Shown here in pieces: positions 7,860 to 16,361 of a DNA stretch of 64,000 bases. The notes beneath the pieces are model-generated. The model saw nothing but the letters and a program-made list of their open reading frames with translations. It made no database searches and was not told the origin of the DNA. The stretch's first letter is position 1. Each line of letters starts with the position of its first letter. A program made the translations under genes and the position numbers. The DNA is from Streptomyces sp. SJL17-4 (GTDB lineage Bacteria > Actinomycetota > Actinomycetes > Streptomycetales > Streptomycetaceae): assembly GCF_036826855.1 (NCBI RefSeq), contig NZ_CP104578.1, positions 62,001-126,000 of the forward strand. The letters run 5' to 3'.

Positions 7860-9575
7860 ATGGGCGCATGGGTGGTTCCGGGGTACGTCGAGGCCCGGGA
7901 ACTGGGTGCGGGTGGCAGTGGGCGCGTCGTGCTCGCCACGCACGAGGCGACCGGCATGCCGGTCGCCGTGAAGTACCTGAGTGAGCGGTTCCGTTCGGAC
8001 GAGGCGTTCGTACGGGGCTTCCGGTCCGAGGCCCGGCTGCTCGGGGCTCTGGACAGTCCGTACGTCGTCGGGTTCTACGAGTACGTCGAGGCGCCGCGGG
8101 GCGCGGCCATCGTGATGGAACTCGTCGACGGCGTCGCCCTGCGGGCCCTCATCGCGCGGGAGGGGTCGACGGGCCCCGAGGCCGCGCTCGTCGTGCTCAA
8201 GGGCTCGCTCCTGGGCCTCGCCGCCGCTCACCGGGCGGGCGTCGTGCACCGCGACTACAAGCCCGAGAACGTCCTGGTGGCCGTCGACGGGTCGTCCAAG
8301 CTCGTCGACTTCGGGATCGCGGCCGGCCGGGGCGCCACACCGGGTGTCGCCGGAACGCCCGGCTATATGGCGCCCGAGCAGTGGAACGGCGCACCCGCGT
8401 CACCGGCGGCCGACGTCTACGCGGCGACCGCGACCTTCTTCGAGTGTCTGACCGGCCGTAAGCCGTTCTCCGGCGACAACTTCGCCGAGCTCGCCCTGCA
8501 CCATCTGGACTCACCCGTCCCCGACGGTCAGGCGCCGGAGCCGCTGCGCCCGTTGATCCGGCGGGGTCTGGCCAAGTCCCCGCACGAGCGGCCGGAGAAC
8601 GCGGCCGCTTTCGTGACCGAGCTGGAGTCCGTCGCCACCGCCGCCTACGGACCGGACTGGGAAGAGCGGGGCCGGGGACGGCTGGCGGCGTTGGCCGCGC
8701 TTCTTCCCCTGCTCCTGCCCTCCTCCGGTGGCGGCGGTGCGTCGGAGGGGACGACGGTGCTGGCCACCACCACCCTGCCCGCCCCGCCGCCGCGCCCCCG
8801 GTGGCGTATCCCCCGCGGGGTGCCGGCGGGTGCGGCCGCGCTCGTCCTGGCGCTGCTGCTCGCCCTCGCCGCGCGGGCCGGCGTCGAGGCGACGAACGGC
8901 GACGAGGCCGCCCAGGCCTTCGCTACGACGAGCACCGGCCCGGGAACGGCCTCGCCGGGGCCCAGCACGTCGCCGCTGTCGCCGTCCTCCCCGGGTCCGG
9001 AACTCCCGCCGACAGCACCTCCTTCGGCGTCCGCCTCGTCCGGGAGCACCGGGCCGAGCGCCACCCCCGCCGGGTCTTCCACCGACGGCACGACGGCAGC
9101 GCCGACCACGGCCACTCCCCCGACGAGCTCGTCCGGCTCGGCATCACCCACCGCGTCGACGCCCACGCCGGCGTCCACATCCACGTCCACCGGAACCCCG
9201 GCCACGACCCCTGCCGAAACGCCTCCGACCACGACGGCCGCTCCCTCTCCCGTCGCCGTGACCGCGGTTTCCGTCACGAGCCTGCGGCAGACGGGGCCGA
9301 CCACTGCTTCGGGCGCCGTGGAGGTCACCACGGACGGCACAGGGCCGGTGACGATCCACGTCGAGTGGTTCACCGGGGACGAGAAGGGCGCACCGGGCAC
9401 GCCCGACGGTTCGGAGACCTACCAGCGCGAGGGAGCCACTCGGTACACCCTCGCCCTCGCCCACGACGTCCGGGGCGCCGGATGCTACTGGGGGCTTCGC
9501 GTGACCACGTACCCCGCCGCAGCGAACGGCGGTTCCCTGCAGCAGATCTTCATCCGGCGGTGCACGATCTCATGA
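7860..9575 (+). CDS. Membrane Ser/Thr protein kinase (PknB-type) with C-terminal ectodomain
   Basis: 571 residues. Kinase domain about 9-285: glycine loop GAGGSG (16-21), ATP-binding K38, catalytic loop HRDYKPEN near 131 (Tyr replaces the usual Leu), DFG near 150 and GTPGYMAPEQW activation segment. A TM helix lies near 322-342, then a Ser/Thr/Pro-rich wall-spanning linker (about 355-460) and a C-terminal extracytoplasmic beta-rich domain of about 105 residues with two Cys. The domain resembles that of the next gene. ATG 7860 is chosen because GAGGGGG is 6 bases upstream. It overlaps the next gene by ATGA. A signal-sensing role is inferred from architecture. Confidence 0.92.
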   Translation: MGAWVVPGYVEARELGAGGSGRVVLATHEATGMPVAVKYLSERFRSDEAFVRGFRSEARLLGALDSPYVVGFYEYVEAPRGAAIVMELVDGVALRALIAREGSTGPEAALVVLKGSLLGLAAAHRAGVVHRDYKPENVLVAVDGSSKLVDFGIAAGRGATPGVAGTPGYMAPEQWNGAPASPAADVYAATATFFECLTGRKPFSGDNFAELALHHLDSPVPDGQAPEPLRPLIRRGLAKSPHERPENAAAFVTELESVATAAYGPDWEERGRGRLAALAALLPLLLPSSGGGGASEGTTVLATTTLPAPPPRPRWRIPRGVPAGAAALVLALLLALAARAGVEATNGDEAAQAFATTSTGPGTASPGPSTSPLSPSSPGPELPPTAPPSASASSGSTGPSATPAGSSTDGTTAAPTTATPPTSSSGSASPTASTPTPASTSTSTGTPATTPAETPPTTTAAPSPVAVTAVSVTSLRQTGPTTASGAVEVTTDGTGPVTIHVEWFTGDEKGAPGTPDGSETYQREGATRYTLALAHDVRGAGCYWGLRVTTYPAAANGGSLQQIFIRRCTIS

Positions 9576-10180
9576 ACGACGACGACTACAGCGCCACCGA
9601 GCTCGGCAGCCACTGGTTCGAGCGCCCGGCGTCGGATGCGACGGCTCCCGACCGGGTGGAGGGCGAAGTGCTGCGGTTCGGGCCGGGTGTGACCGCGGCG
9701 GCCCTCCGGCGTGCCGAGAACAGCCCCACAGCGGTCCAGATCTGGCACGGCACGCTCCCCGGCGTCCCCGCGCCACGGCCGGCCCGCTCCCGTCGGCCGT
9801 GGCGCTACGCGTTCGCCGCCGTCGTCCTGGTCGCCGTCCTGGTCTTCCTCGCCTGGCGGCAGTACGGGCCCCGCGTCGCGGTGCGGGACGTCGCCGTCAG
9901 CGCCCCGGGGCAGCGGCTCGGCTGCGACGGCACGGCGGACGTGGTGGGCCTGGTGCGGACGGACGGGAGGCCGGGCACCCTCGTGTACCGCTGGGAACGC
10001 AGCGACGGGACCCGGTCCGGGGCCCTGCGCGAGAAGGTGGCCCGCGGACAGAAGGAAGCGAGTCTCCACCTTCTGTGGACCTTCCGCGGGCCTGGTACGC
10101 ACCAGGCCGTGGCGCGGCTCGTGATCACCTCCCCCGGCACCCACTCGTCGGCCGCGACGTTCACGTACCACTGCGGCTGA
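9572..10180 (+). CDS. Membrane-anchored partner of the Ser/Thr kinase
   Basis: 202 residues: an acidic cytoplasmic N-terminus with Ser/Thr (possible kinase substrate), one TM helix (about 81-98, YAFAAVVLVAVLVFLAW) and a C-terminal extracytoplasmic domain (about 105-202) with one Cys near its start and one at the end. Start overlaps the kinase stop (ATGA), so the two are translationally coupled. The ectodomain aligns in pattern with that of the kinase (strand GxxxVxTDGxGxxxxxxxW, then a long gap, then a terminal aromatic/basic-x-C). I infer a co-receptor or substrate role. Confidence 0.75.
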   Translation: MNDDDYSATELGSHWFERPASDATAPDRVEGEVLRFGPGVTAAALRRAENSPTAVQIWHGTLPGVPAPRPARSRRPWRYAFAAVVLVAVLVFLAWRQYGPRVAVRDVAVSAPGQRLGCDGTADVVGLVRTDGRPGTLVYRWERSDGTRSGALREKVARGQKEASLHLLWTFRGPGTHQAVARLVITSPGTHSSAATFTYHCG

Positions 10181-10203
10181 CGGTCGGCGGATGCCGGCCG
10201 GCG

Positions 10204-10938
10204 TCACTTCAGGTGTCGGTCGAGGAACCGGCACCCGTCCTCCAGCTCGAACCACGGCGTGCCGGTGTGCCCTCCCGGATTGGCGTGCAGCGTCTTCTCC
10301 TTGCTGCCGAAGGCGTCGAACAGGTCCAGGGCCCGTTGCCGGGGGTTCCCCGTGTCGTCCCACTGCAGCAGGAACAACAACGGAATGGTGACCTGCCTGG
10401 CCTCTTCGCGCTGGGCACGGGGCACGAATCCCCCGGCGAAGAAGCCTGCGGCCGCGATGCGGGGCTCGACCACCGCCAGCCGGATGCCGAGGGCGGCCCA
10501 CCCCCCGGAGTACCCGACCGGGCCGCCGCCGATCTCGGGCAGTTCGAGGAGTGCGTCCAGAGTGGTCTGCCATTCCGGGACCGCGTTCTCGACCAGCGGG
10601 GCGATGAGGGACTCGAAGATCTCGTCGACCGGCTCACCGGCCTGTATCGCCCTCCGGAGGTCGGCACGGGCCTCCTCGTCGGCGGCGGAACGGGGACGGT
10701 CACCGCACCCGGCGGCGTCGATGGTGGCCACCGCGTAGCCGCGCGACGCGGTGTACCGGGCCCGGGCGCGCAGCCGGGGGTCCGCCTTGGGCAGGCCGTT
10801 GTTGTGGGCCATCAGGACCAGCGGGGCCTGCGGGGCCTGCGCGGAACCAGGCGTCCACAGGGTGCCGGGGATCTCGCCGAGGGTGAATTCGCGCTCGAGG
10901 ACGCCGTCGTCGAGACGCTGTTCAGAAGTGAAGTGCAC
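10204..10938 (-). CDS. Dienelactone-hydrolase-like alpha/beta hydrolase
   Basis: 244-residue cytoplasmic alpha/beta hydrolase. Motifs: LVLMAHNNG oxyanion region, the VATIDAAGCGDRPRS strand, nucleophile GYSGGW (Ser about 144), and the acid and His in LQWDD and NPGGHTGTPW. The pattern fits the dienelactone hydrolase/dipeptidyl-peptidase-like branch. No signal peptide. AAAGG lies about 8 bases before ATG 10938. Substrate not predictable. Convergent with the kinase operon 24 bases away. Confidence 0.82.
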   Translation of the reverse strand: MHFTSEQRLDDGVLEREFTLGEIPGTLWTPGSAQAPQAPLVLMAHNNGLPKADPRLRARARYTASRGYAVATIDAAGCGDRPRSAADEEARADLRRAIQAGEPVDEIFESLIAPLVENAVPEWQTTLDALLELPEIGGGPVGYSGGWAALGIRLAVVEPRIAAAGFFAGGFVPRAQREEARQVTIPLLFLLQWDDTGNPRQRALDLFDAFGSKEKTLHANPGGHTGTPWFELEDGCRFLDRHLK

Positions 10939-11150
10939 GGTCGTGCCTTTCGGGAGGGCTCGTGTACGGCGCTCCCGGACGACCTATCGCCCGACCGTGA
11001 CCCCGGAGGGGAGCACCCATGTCGATACTGCGTTCACGGGTACCACCTCCTCGTTCTCTCGCACGGCCTCCGGGAGGCTAGCAACGGCCGATGTGGTCCG
11101 CCAACCGGTTTTCGCGGAGGGGCCGTGGCCGGATGTCGCTTCGACGCGGT

Positions 11151-12293
11151 TCACGCCATGAACAGGCGGAGGCCGAGATCTGCGGCGTCGAGGCGTGCGA
11201 GGCCGCTGTTGCGCTCCGCCCACCGGCCGGAGTCGAGGTCGTCGGCGAGCCTGCGTACCGCCCGCTGCTCGGCCTCCGGCCCGACCCTCGTCCACACCGA
11301 CATCGCGCGGCGCACGTGATCCTCCAGATACGCCCCCGGTCGGCGCCAGTACGCCTCGAACAGCCCGTCGGCGCAGTCCCACGGGACGGGCACCGGCTCG
11401 GCGCGGCCGCCGATCGCGTCGGCCATCCCGGCGAGCGAGGGAAAACCCTCCAGGACGGTGGCGAACTCGGGCAGGTAGTCGCGGGTGAGCCAGAACCGGT
11501 CCTGCCATCCGGGCTCGTCGGTGTCGAACGTGAGCACCACCACCCTGCGGGCCACCCGCCGCATCTCACGCAGCCCCGCCATCGGGTCGCCCCAGTGGTG
11601 CACCGTGGAGACGGCCATCGCCACGTCGAAGGACTGGTCCGCGAACGGGAGACTCTCCGCGGCCGCGGCCACACACCGCGCCGAACCGGCGGGCCGCTGC
11701 CCCCGCATGACCGCCGACGGCTCCACCGCGGTCACGTCGCGATCGGCGGGCTCGTAGGAGCCGGTGCCGGCCCCGACGTTCACCACCGTCCGCGCGTCGC
11801 CGAGTGCGCCCCAGATGTGCGCGGCGATCCGCGGGTCCGTACGCCGTGTCGCGGTGTAGGCGCCGCCGATCTCGTCGTACAGCCGTGCACCCAACATCCC
11901 CAGCTGCTCCTCCGGCGTCACGTTCAGCCCCTTCGCCCGCGCCTCGAGTTCCCTGTCGATGGCCGCGACCGTGGCGTCGGCCCGATCGCGCCGCTCCAGC
12001 ATCAGGGCGCGCAGTCGGCGCAGGTGTGCGACGGCGTCGGTGGACGGGTCGTCGACCAGTTCCGCCACCTCCCTCAGCCCGAATTCCAACCGCCGGTAGG
12101 CCAACACCTCCCGCAACCGCTCCACGTCTCCGGCCGCGTAGGCCCGGTACCCGGCCGCGGTGCGTGTCGACGGCCGAACGAGCCCGATCTCGTCATAGTG
12201 ATGCAGCGTGCGGACGCTCACGCCGGCCAGGTCGGCCACGCGTCCCACGGTCCAGTGATCTTCCACGGCATCGACTATGCGGCCTGACGCCAC
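11151..12293 (-). CDS. MerR-family HTH fused to class I SAM methyltransferase
   Basis: 380 residues, two domains in one continuous frame. Residues about 14-125 are a MerR regulator: WTVGRVADLAGVSVRTLHHYDEIGL winged HTH and a dimerisation helix, ending at a TipAS-like segment ARAKGLNVTPEEQ. Residues about 135-380 are a Rossmann methyltransferase: YDEIGGAYTATRRTD, motif I VVNVGAGTGSYE, motif II TAVEPS, motif III LPFADQSFDVAMA and post-motif VHHWGDP. The start is GTG 12293 or GTG 12266; neither has a clear ribosome site. The fusion could make a ligand-responsive methyltransferase or be the product of a deletion joining two neighbouring genes. Confidence 0.85.
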   Translation of the reverse strand: MASGRIVDAVEDHWTVGRVADLAGVSVRTLHHYDEIGLVRPSTRTAAGYRAYAAGDVERLREVLAYRRLEFGLREVAELVDDPSTDAVAHLRRLRALMLERRDRADATVAAIDRELEARAKGLNVTPEEQLGMLGARLYDEIGGAYTATRRTDPRIAAHIWGALGDARTVVNVGAGTGSYEPADRDVTAVEPSAVMRGQRPAGSARCVAAAAESLPFADQSFDVAMAVSTVHHWGDPMAGLREMRRVARRVVVLTFDTDEPGWQDRFWLTRDYLPEFATVLEGFPSLAGMADAIGGRAEPVPVPWDCADGLFEAYWRRPGAYLEDHVRRAMSVWTRVGPEAEQRAVRRLADDLDSGRWAERNSGLARLDAADLGLRLFMA

Positions 12294-12360
12294 GTGAGGG
12301 TCAAGGACCGTGTTCCCGGCGGCCGCACCGGAGCTCCGGGCTGCGCGGGTGAGAGAACCC

Positions 12361-13065
12361 TCAGGAACGGAGGAACGCGCGGACGCCCTGCGAGACGGTG
12401 TCGTCGCCGAGGAAGTCGTTGTGGGCGAGGCAGCCGGCGGCGTTGTTGGTCGCGCCGTCCAGGGGGACGCTGCTGTCGGGGTTGATGACCTCGTCGCAGT
12501 GGGACCACCAGGTGGCGTAGCGCACGGTGCCGGGTGTCTCGTCGCCCGCCACCAGACCCTTCTGGACGTACGAGCCAGGAGTCATGTCGCGGCACGCCTG
12601 GTCCCACAGGGCGCAGGCCCATGCGGTGCCGGTGCCGTGGTTGGGGCCGGCGAGGGAGGCCCAGTGGGCGACCGAGGCCTGGCCTGCGGGGTCGTACTTC
12701 GCGTACCAGCGGGTGACGAGACTGCCGAAGGAGTGGGAGACGAGGTCGACGCGGGCGGCGCCGGTCTGCCGCTTCACTCCCTCGACGTACGCGGCGAGTT
12801 CGCCGGAGAGGACCTCGTTCACGGACCGGTGCGTGTCGTAACCGAAGGAGAAGAGCTCGGCGTCCGTGTAGCCGTCGGCCTTGAAGTCCTCACGCAGGCC
12901 GCCCCAGACGCCGGGGTCGGCGTTGTAGCCGTGGACGAACACGACCGGTGTGTGGGCGAGCTCGCTCCGAGCAGGCGGCTGGGCCCGGACAGCGGTGGTG
13001 GGCACGAGCAAGGACACGACGGTGGCGAGCATCGGAACGGCGATCCGGGAACCGGGCTTCAACAC
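12361..13065 (-). CDS. Secreted lipase/esterase (class 2 lipase, alpha/beta fold)
   Basis: 234 residues with a Sec signal peptide (about 1-28, cleavage near VRAQ). Lipase motifs: oxyanion VVFVHGYNADPGVW, nucleophile SHSFGS (Ser about 112), acid in CDEVINPDSS and His in GCLAHNDF. Several Cys pairs fit an extracellular fold. The family acts on triglycerides and short esters. The start ATG 13065 gives MLKPGSRIAV, a typical Streptomyces signal. Convergent with nothing; downstream of the MerR-methyltransferase fusion start. Confidence 0.85.
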   Translation of the reverse strand: MLKPGSRIAVPMLATVVSLLVPTTAVRAQPPARSELAHTPVVFVHGYNADPGVWGGLREDFKADGYTDAELFSFGYDTHRSVNEVLSGELAAYVEGVKRQTGAARVDLVSHSFGSLVTRWYAKYDPAGQASVAHWASLAGPNHGTGTAWACALWDQACRDMTPGSYVQKGLVAGDETPGTVRYATWWSHCDEVINPDSSVPLDGATNNAAGCLAHNDFLGDDTVSQGVRAFLRS

Positions 13066-13181
13066 ACTTCCCCCTACGACGTGTTACGCACGAGTAGTCA
13101 GGAGCATGGTGGGGCCTCGGAGCCTGGATGAACAGCCCTCGTACGCCGGGACCGAGATACGTCCACCGGGCGACTCCCTCA

Positions 13182-13235
13182 CCGGTCACGGGCCGCCGGT
13201 CACCGGCCGCCGGTCATCGGTCACCGGCCGCCGGT
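13182..13235. repeat. Short 14-base repeats, possible hairpin
   Basis: Tandem copies of CCGGTCAC(G/C)GGCCG (13182-13195, 13196-13209, then degenerate copies to 13235) span the end of the isomerase-family gene and the gap before the lipase. The units contain CCGG/GGCC segments able to fold into several hairpins, so the block could terminate the upstream gene. Confidence 0.45.
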
Positions 13236-13822
13236 GGCGTCCAGTTCGGGTCTCGGCCGCTCAGGCCTACCGCCCGGTCCAGCAACGGTGCGTCGTCCGG
13301 GACGGGCACGACGGCTCCGAAGATGCCGCCGCCGCGGCTCTCGTCCTCGGCGGTCTCCAGCAGGAAGGCGTGCGAGGCCCGCAGGGCGGTCTCGTCGGGG
13401 GTGTAGTCCTGACCGGTGGCCCGGGCCAGGTCCCAGCCGTGGATCACCAGCTCGTCGACGGCGACCGCCGCCGCGATCTCGCCGGGCAGGTCCACGCCAC
13501 CCGCACGGGTCATGCCCGTCCATGCGGACGGATCCCTCCAGGCTTCGGCCAGTTCGTCCAGCACTCGCGGCAAGCGCTCGCGCCAGTCGGCGGGGAGGGA
13601 GGGCACGGCCGTGTCGGGGGCCGTGTTCGTCGTGGGTCCGAGGTCCTTCCGGGCTGCGTCGCGGAAGGCCTCGGCAAGTCCTGTGAGGTGGCCCAGGAGG
13701 GTCCGGACCGGGTAGTCGGGGCATGGCGTCGGGCCGGCCAGCAGCGCGTCGGAAACGCCCTCCGCGAGACGGGCCACGATGCGGGTCTGTGGCCCGAGGT
13801 CGAATGTCGTCGATTCGGTCAT
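13214..13822 (-). CDS. TIGR03086 metal-binding protein (mycothiol maleylpyruvate isomerase N-terminal family)
   Basis: 202 residues of the DinB/MDMPI-like four-helix fold. Typical landmarks: TPCPDYPVRTLLGHLTGL (His in GHL) and AVDELVIHGWDLARATGQ (His in VIHGWDL), which with an acidic residue form the metal site of the family. Relatives include mycothiol-dependent isomerases, fitting an actinomycete. ATG 13822 follows AAGGAG by 7 bases. Substrate unknown. Confidence 0.88.
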   Translation of the reverse strand: MTESTTFDLGPQTRIVARLAEGVSDALLAGPTPCPDYPVRTLLGHLTGLAEAFRDAARKDLGPTTNTAPDTAVPSLPADWRERLPRVLDELAEAWRDPSAWTGMTRAGGVDLPGEIAAAVAVDELVIHGWDLARATGQDYTPDETALRASHAFLLETAEDESRGGGIFGAVVPVPDDAPLLDRAVGLSGRDPNWTPPAAGDR

Positions 13823-13992
13823 CTGCCGCTCCTTGGGTGCGTGGGGTGTGCAGGGTGGACCGGGCGCGGGGCGTGCACTCATCGGTTGTCGCGTTTCCGA
13901 TCGTCGCGCGCGGCCACGGGGTGGTCCCGCGGTCTTGCGGTGTGCTGGGGGCACGCGGCGGACCGCCGTGCCCCACACACCGCATCGGCTCA

Positions 13993-16074
13993 TCAGGTCA
14001 GGTAGTCGGCGACCCGCTCCGCGAAGGCCTCCGGGGTGAGGACCTCCACGCCGAGTTCGGCTGCCTTGACCGCCTTCGAGCTCGGCTTGCCGTTCGCGGA
14101 CGGGGCGGCCACGAGGATGGATGTCTTCGCGCTGACGCTGCTTCCCGCACGACCGCCGGCCTTCTCGATCAGGGCGTTCATCTCGGACCGGCCGAAGCCG
14201 TCCAGCGGGCCCGCCATCTTTCCGGTGACCACGATCACCTTGCCCTCCAGCGGGCCGCCGCCCCGGGCCGCCGCCGGGTCCTCGGGCTCGCTCATGTTGA
14301 CGCCCGCCGCTGTCAGCTTGTCGATCACCGAGGCCAGCGCCGCGACCTGCTCGACGATGACCGGGGCCTTCTCCGGGCCGATCCCCTCCACGTCCTGCAT
14401 CTCGGTGGCGTCGGCCTGACGGATCGCGTCCATCGTGCCGAAGTGCCGGGCGATACGGCGGGACATGCTGCGCCCGGTGCCGAGCACTCCCAGGGCGCAG
14501 AAGACGCGGTTGAGGGGGCGGTCCTTCGCGGCCGTGATCTGCTCGGCGAGCTTGGCCGCCCGCTTCGCGCTGCCGGACGCGGCCGTCAGCTGCTCGACGG
14601 TCAGCGTGAAGAGGTCCGCCACGTCGCGGACGTCGCCCGACTCGACCAGAGCCGCCACGTACGTCTTGCCGAGGCCGTCGATGTCGAGCATCTCGCGCCC
14701 CGCGGCGTACTCGATGAGGGCCGGGAGCGCGCACGCCGTTCCCTTCGCGCAGCGCCACCGCTCCTGGGCCGTGTTGATCTCGCCGCCGCAGCGGGGGCAC
14801 GTCTCGGGCAGGGGCACCGGCGTCGCCCCGGCCGGGCGGAGCGGGACGACCGCCGCCTGGACGCGCGGGATGATGTCGCCCGCCTTGTACACCGTCACCG
14901 TGTCACCGATGTGGAGGTCGCGACGCCGGATGTCCGCCGGGTTGTGCAGGGTCGCCCGGGTGACCGTCGATCCGTCGATCTCGACCGCCGTGAGGATCGC
15001 GGTGGGGGCCAGCACCCCCGTGCGGCCGACCTCCCACACGACGTCCTCGAGCACCGTCTGCCGCTCGATCGCGGGCAGCTTGACCGCGATGGCCCAGTGC
15101 GGGAAACGGGAGCCGAGTCCGGCCGCCTCCTGCTCGGCCGTGTCGTTCAGCTTGATGACCAGGCCGTCGATGCCCACGGGCAGCTCCGTACGCATCGCGG
15201 CGACCGCGTCGGCCTGTGCCTGGGCCGCGGCCAGGTCGGAGACGACGAGCAGGCCCGCCGGGGAGGCCGCGGTCGTCTGCACCCCGGCGCCGGCCACCGC
15301 TGCCAGCGCCTCGGCGTGGGTCGCGCCCGTCGGCAGGAACGGCACGCCGTCCAGCTCCACCACGCCGTACGCCCAGAACGTCATCCGGAGCCGGTACGGG
15401 CGGCCCTTGGCCCTCAGGGTGCCCGCCGTGCCGTTGCGGGGGTTGACGAAGACCTGCGCGCCGTGGGCGGTACGGACCTCGTTCGCCGTCTCGAACTGTT
15501 CCTGGGTGAAGGCGACCTCGCCCCGGACCTCGACGGTGACGGCCTCGGCGAGCTGCTCGGGCAGGCCGTCGATCTGGCCGATCACATGGCTAACGTCCTC
15601 GCCGTGCCGGCCGTCGCCGCGGGTGATGACCTGCACGAGGCGGCCGTCGCGGTAGCGGGCGGCCACGGCCGCTCCGTCTATCTTCGGCTCGACGGTGTAA
15701 CCGCCGGCCGGAGCGCGGCCGAGGCGGCGCTCGACGGAGGCGCCCCAGGCCACCAGCCCCTCGGCGTCGAAGACGTTGTCCAGGCTGAGGAGGCGGGTGG
15801 TGTGCGCCACGTCTCCGGCCGGGGCGGCGCCGTCCGCGACCAGGCCGGTGGGGCTGTCCGGGGCGACCTCCGCCGGGTTCTCCGTCTCCCAGGCCAGGAC
15901 GGCGAGCCGAAGCCGGTCGTACGTGGTGTCGTCCATCGCGCTGTCACCGTCCCCGTAGTAGGACCGCGAGGCCTCACGGAGGTGTTGGAGAGCGGCCTCG
16001 TACGCGGCGCGGTCGGACACGGTGGGCTGGTCGGACAGGCCGGACAGCGCCTCATCGGCGGGAATCGTCGTCAT
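13993..16074 (-). CDS. ligA: NAD-dependent DNA ligase, LigA-type paralogue
   Basis: 693 residues with full LigA order. Domain Ia (YYGDGDSAMDDTTYDRLR) binds NMN. The adenylation motif is EPKIDGAAVA with Lys about 130. Further motifs are RGDGRHGEDV, GEVAF, FVNPRNGTAGTLR and the OB fold. A Cys4 zinc finger (CPRCGG..C..C), helix-hairpin-helix repeats and a C-terminal BRCT (about 615-690, IVVTGKMAG) follow. It seals nicks using NAD. Streptomyces carry another, housekeeping ligA elsewhere; the solitary context and divergent motif I (DGAA rather than DGLA) suggest this is an accessory copy. That inference needs the genome. Confidence 0.92.
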   Translation of the reverse strand: MTTIPADEALSGLSDQPTVSDRAAYEAALQHLREASRSYYGDGDSAMDDTTYDRLRLAVLAWETENPAEVAPDSPTGLVADGAAPAGDVAHTTRLLSLDNVFDAEGLVAWGASVERRLGRAPAGGYTVEPKIDGAAVAARYRDGRLVQVITRGDGRHGEDVSHVIGQIDGLPEQLAEAVTVEVRGEVAFTQEQFETANEVRTAHGAQVFVNPRNGTAGTLRAKGRPYRLRMTFWAYGVVELDGVPFLPTGATHAEALAAVAGAGVQTTAASPAGLLVVSDLAAAQAQADAVAAMRTELPVGIDGLVIKLNDTAEQEAAGLGSRFPHWAIAVKLPAIERQTVLEDVVWEVGRTGVLAPTAILTAVEIDGSTVTRATLHNPADIRRRDLHIGDTVTVYKAGDIIPRVQAAVVPLRPAGATPVPLPETCPRCGGEINTAQERWRCAKGTACALPALIEYAAGREMLDIDGLGKTYVAALVESGDVRDVADLFTLTVEQLTAASGSAKRAAKLAEQITAAKDRPLNRVFCALGVLGTGRSMSRRIARHFGTMDAIRQADATEMQDVEGIGPEKAPVIVEQVAALASVIDKLTAAGVNMSEPEDPAAARGGGPLEGKVIVVTGKMAGPLDGFGRSEMNALIEKAGGRAGSSVSAKTSILVAAPSANGKPSSKAVKAAELGVEVLTPEAFAERVADYLT

Positions 16075-16361
16075 GAGGTGATCCTCTCGCGAGGGTCTGA
16101 CAATGACCTGTGGGCCGAACAGGGGCGGGTGAGAACCTGGCGCCCCGGGTGGACGACACGTACCCGGTCGTCGTCTCCGTCTCGCCCACCGTCAGGGATG
16201 GGGGGCGGGGGCGTTCTCCCGTTCATCCGGCGCCATTGGCTCGACAAATGACGCCTGCTCCGGTGTGGTTGACGCGCGTCGACCGGGCCGTCAGTCTCGG
16301 GGGGACTCCCGGGGACTCTCGCCCCTGGGTCACCTCGGATTCGTGAGGCCATGGAGGATCG

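Noticed and set aside
13723..16251. 842-codon plus-strand frame opposite the ligase
   Set aside because: Arg/His/Gly-rich shadow of ligA without ribosome site or family match.
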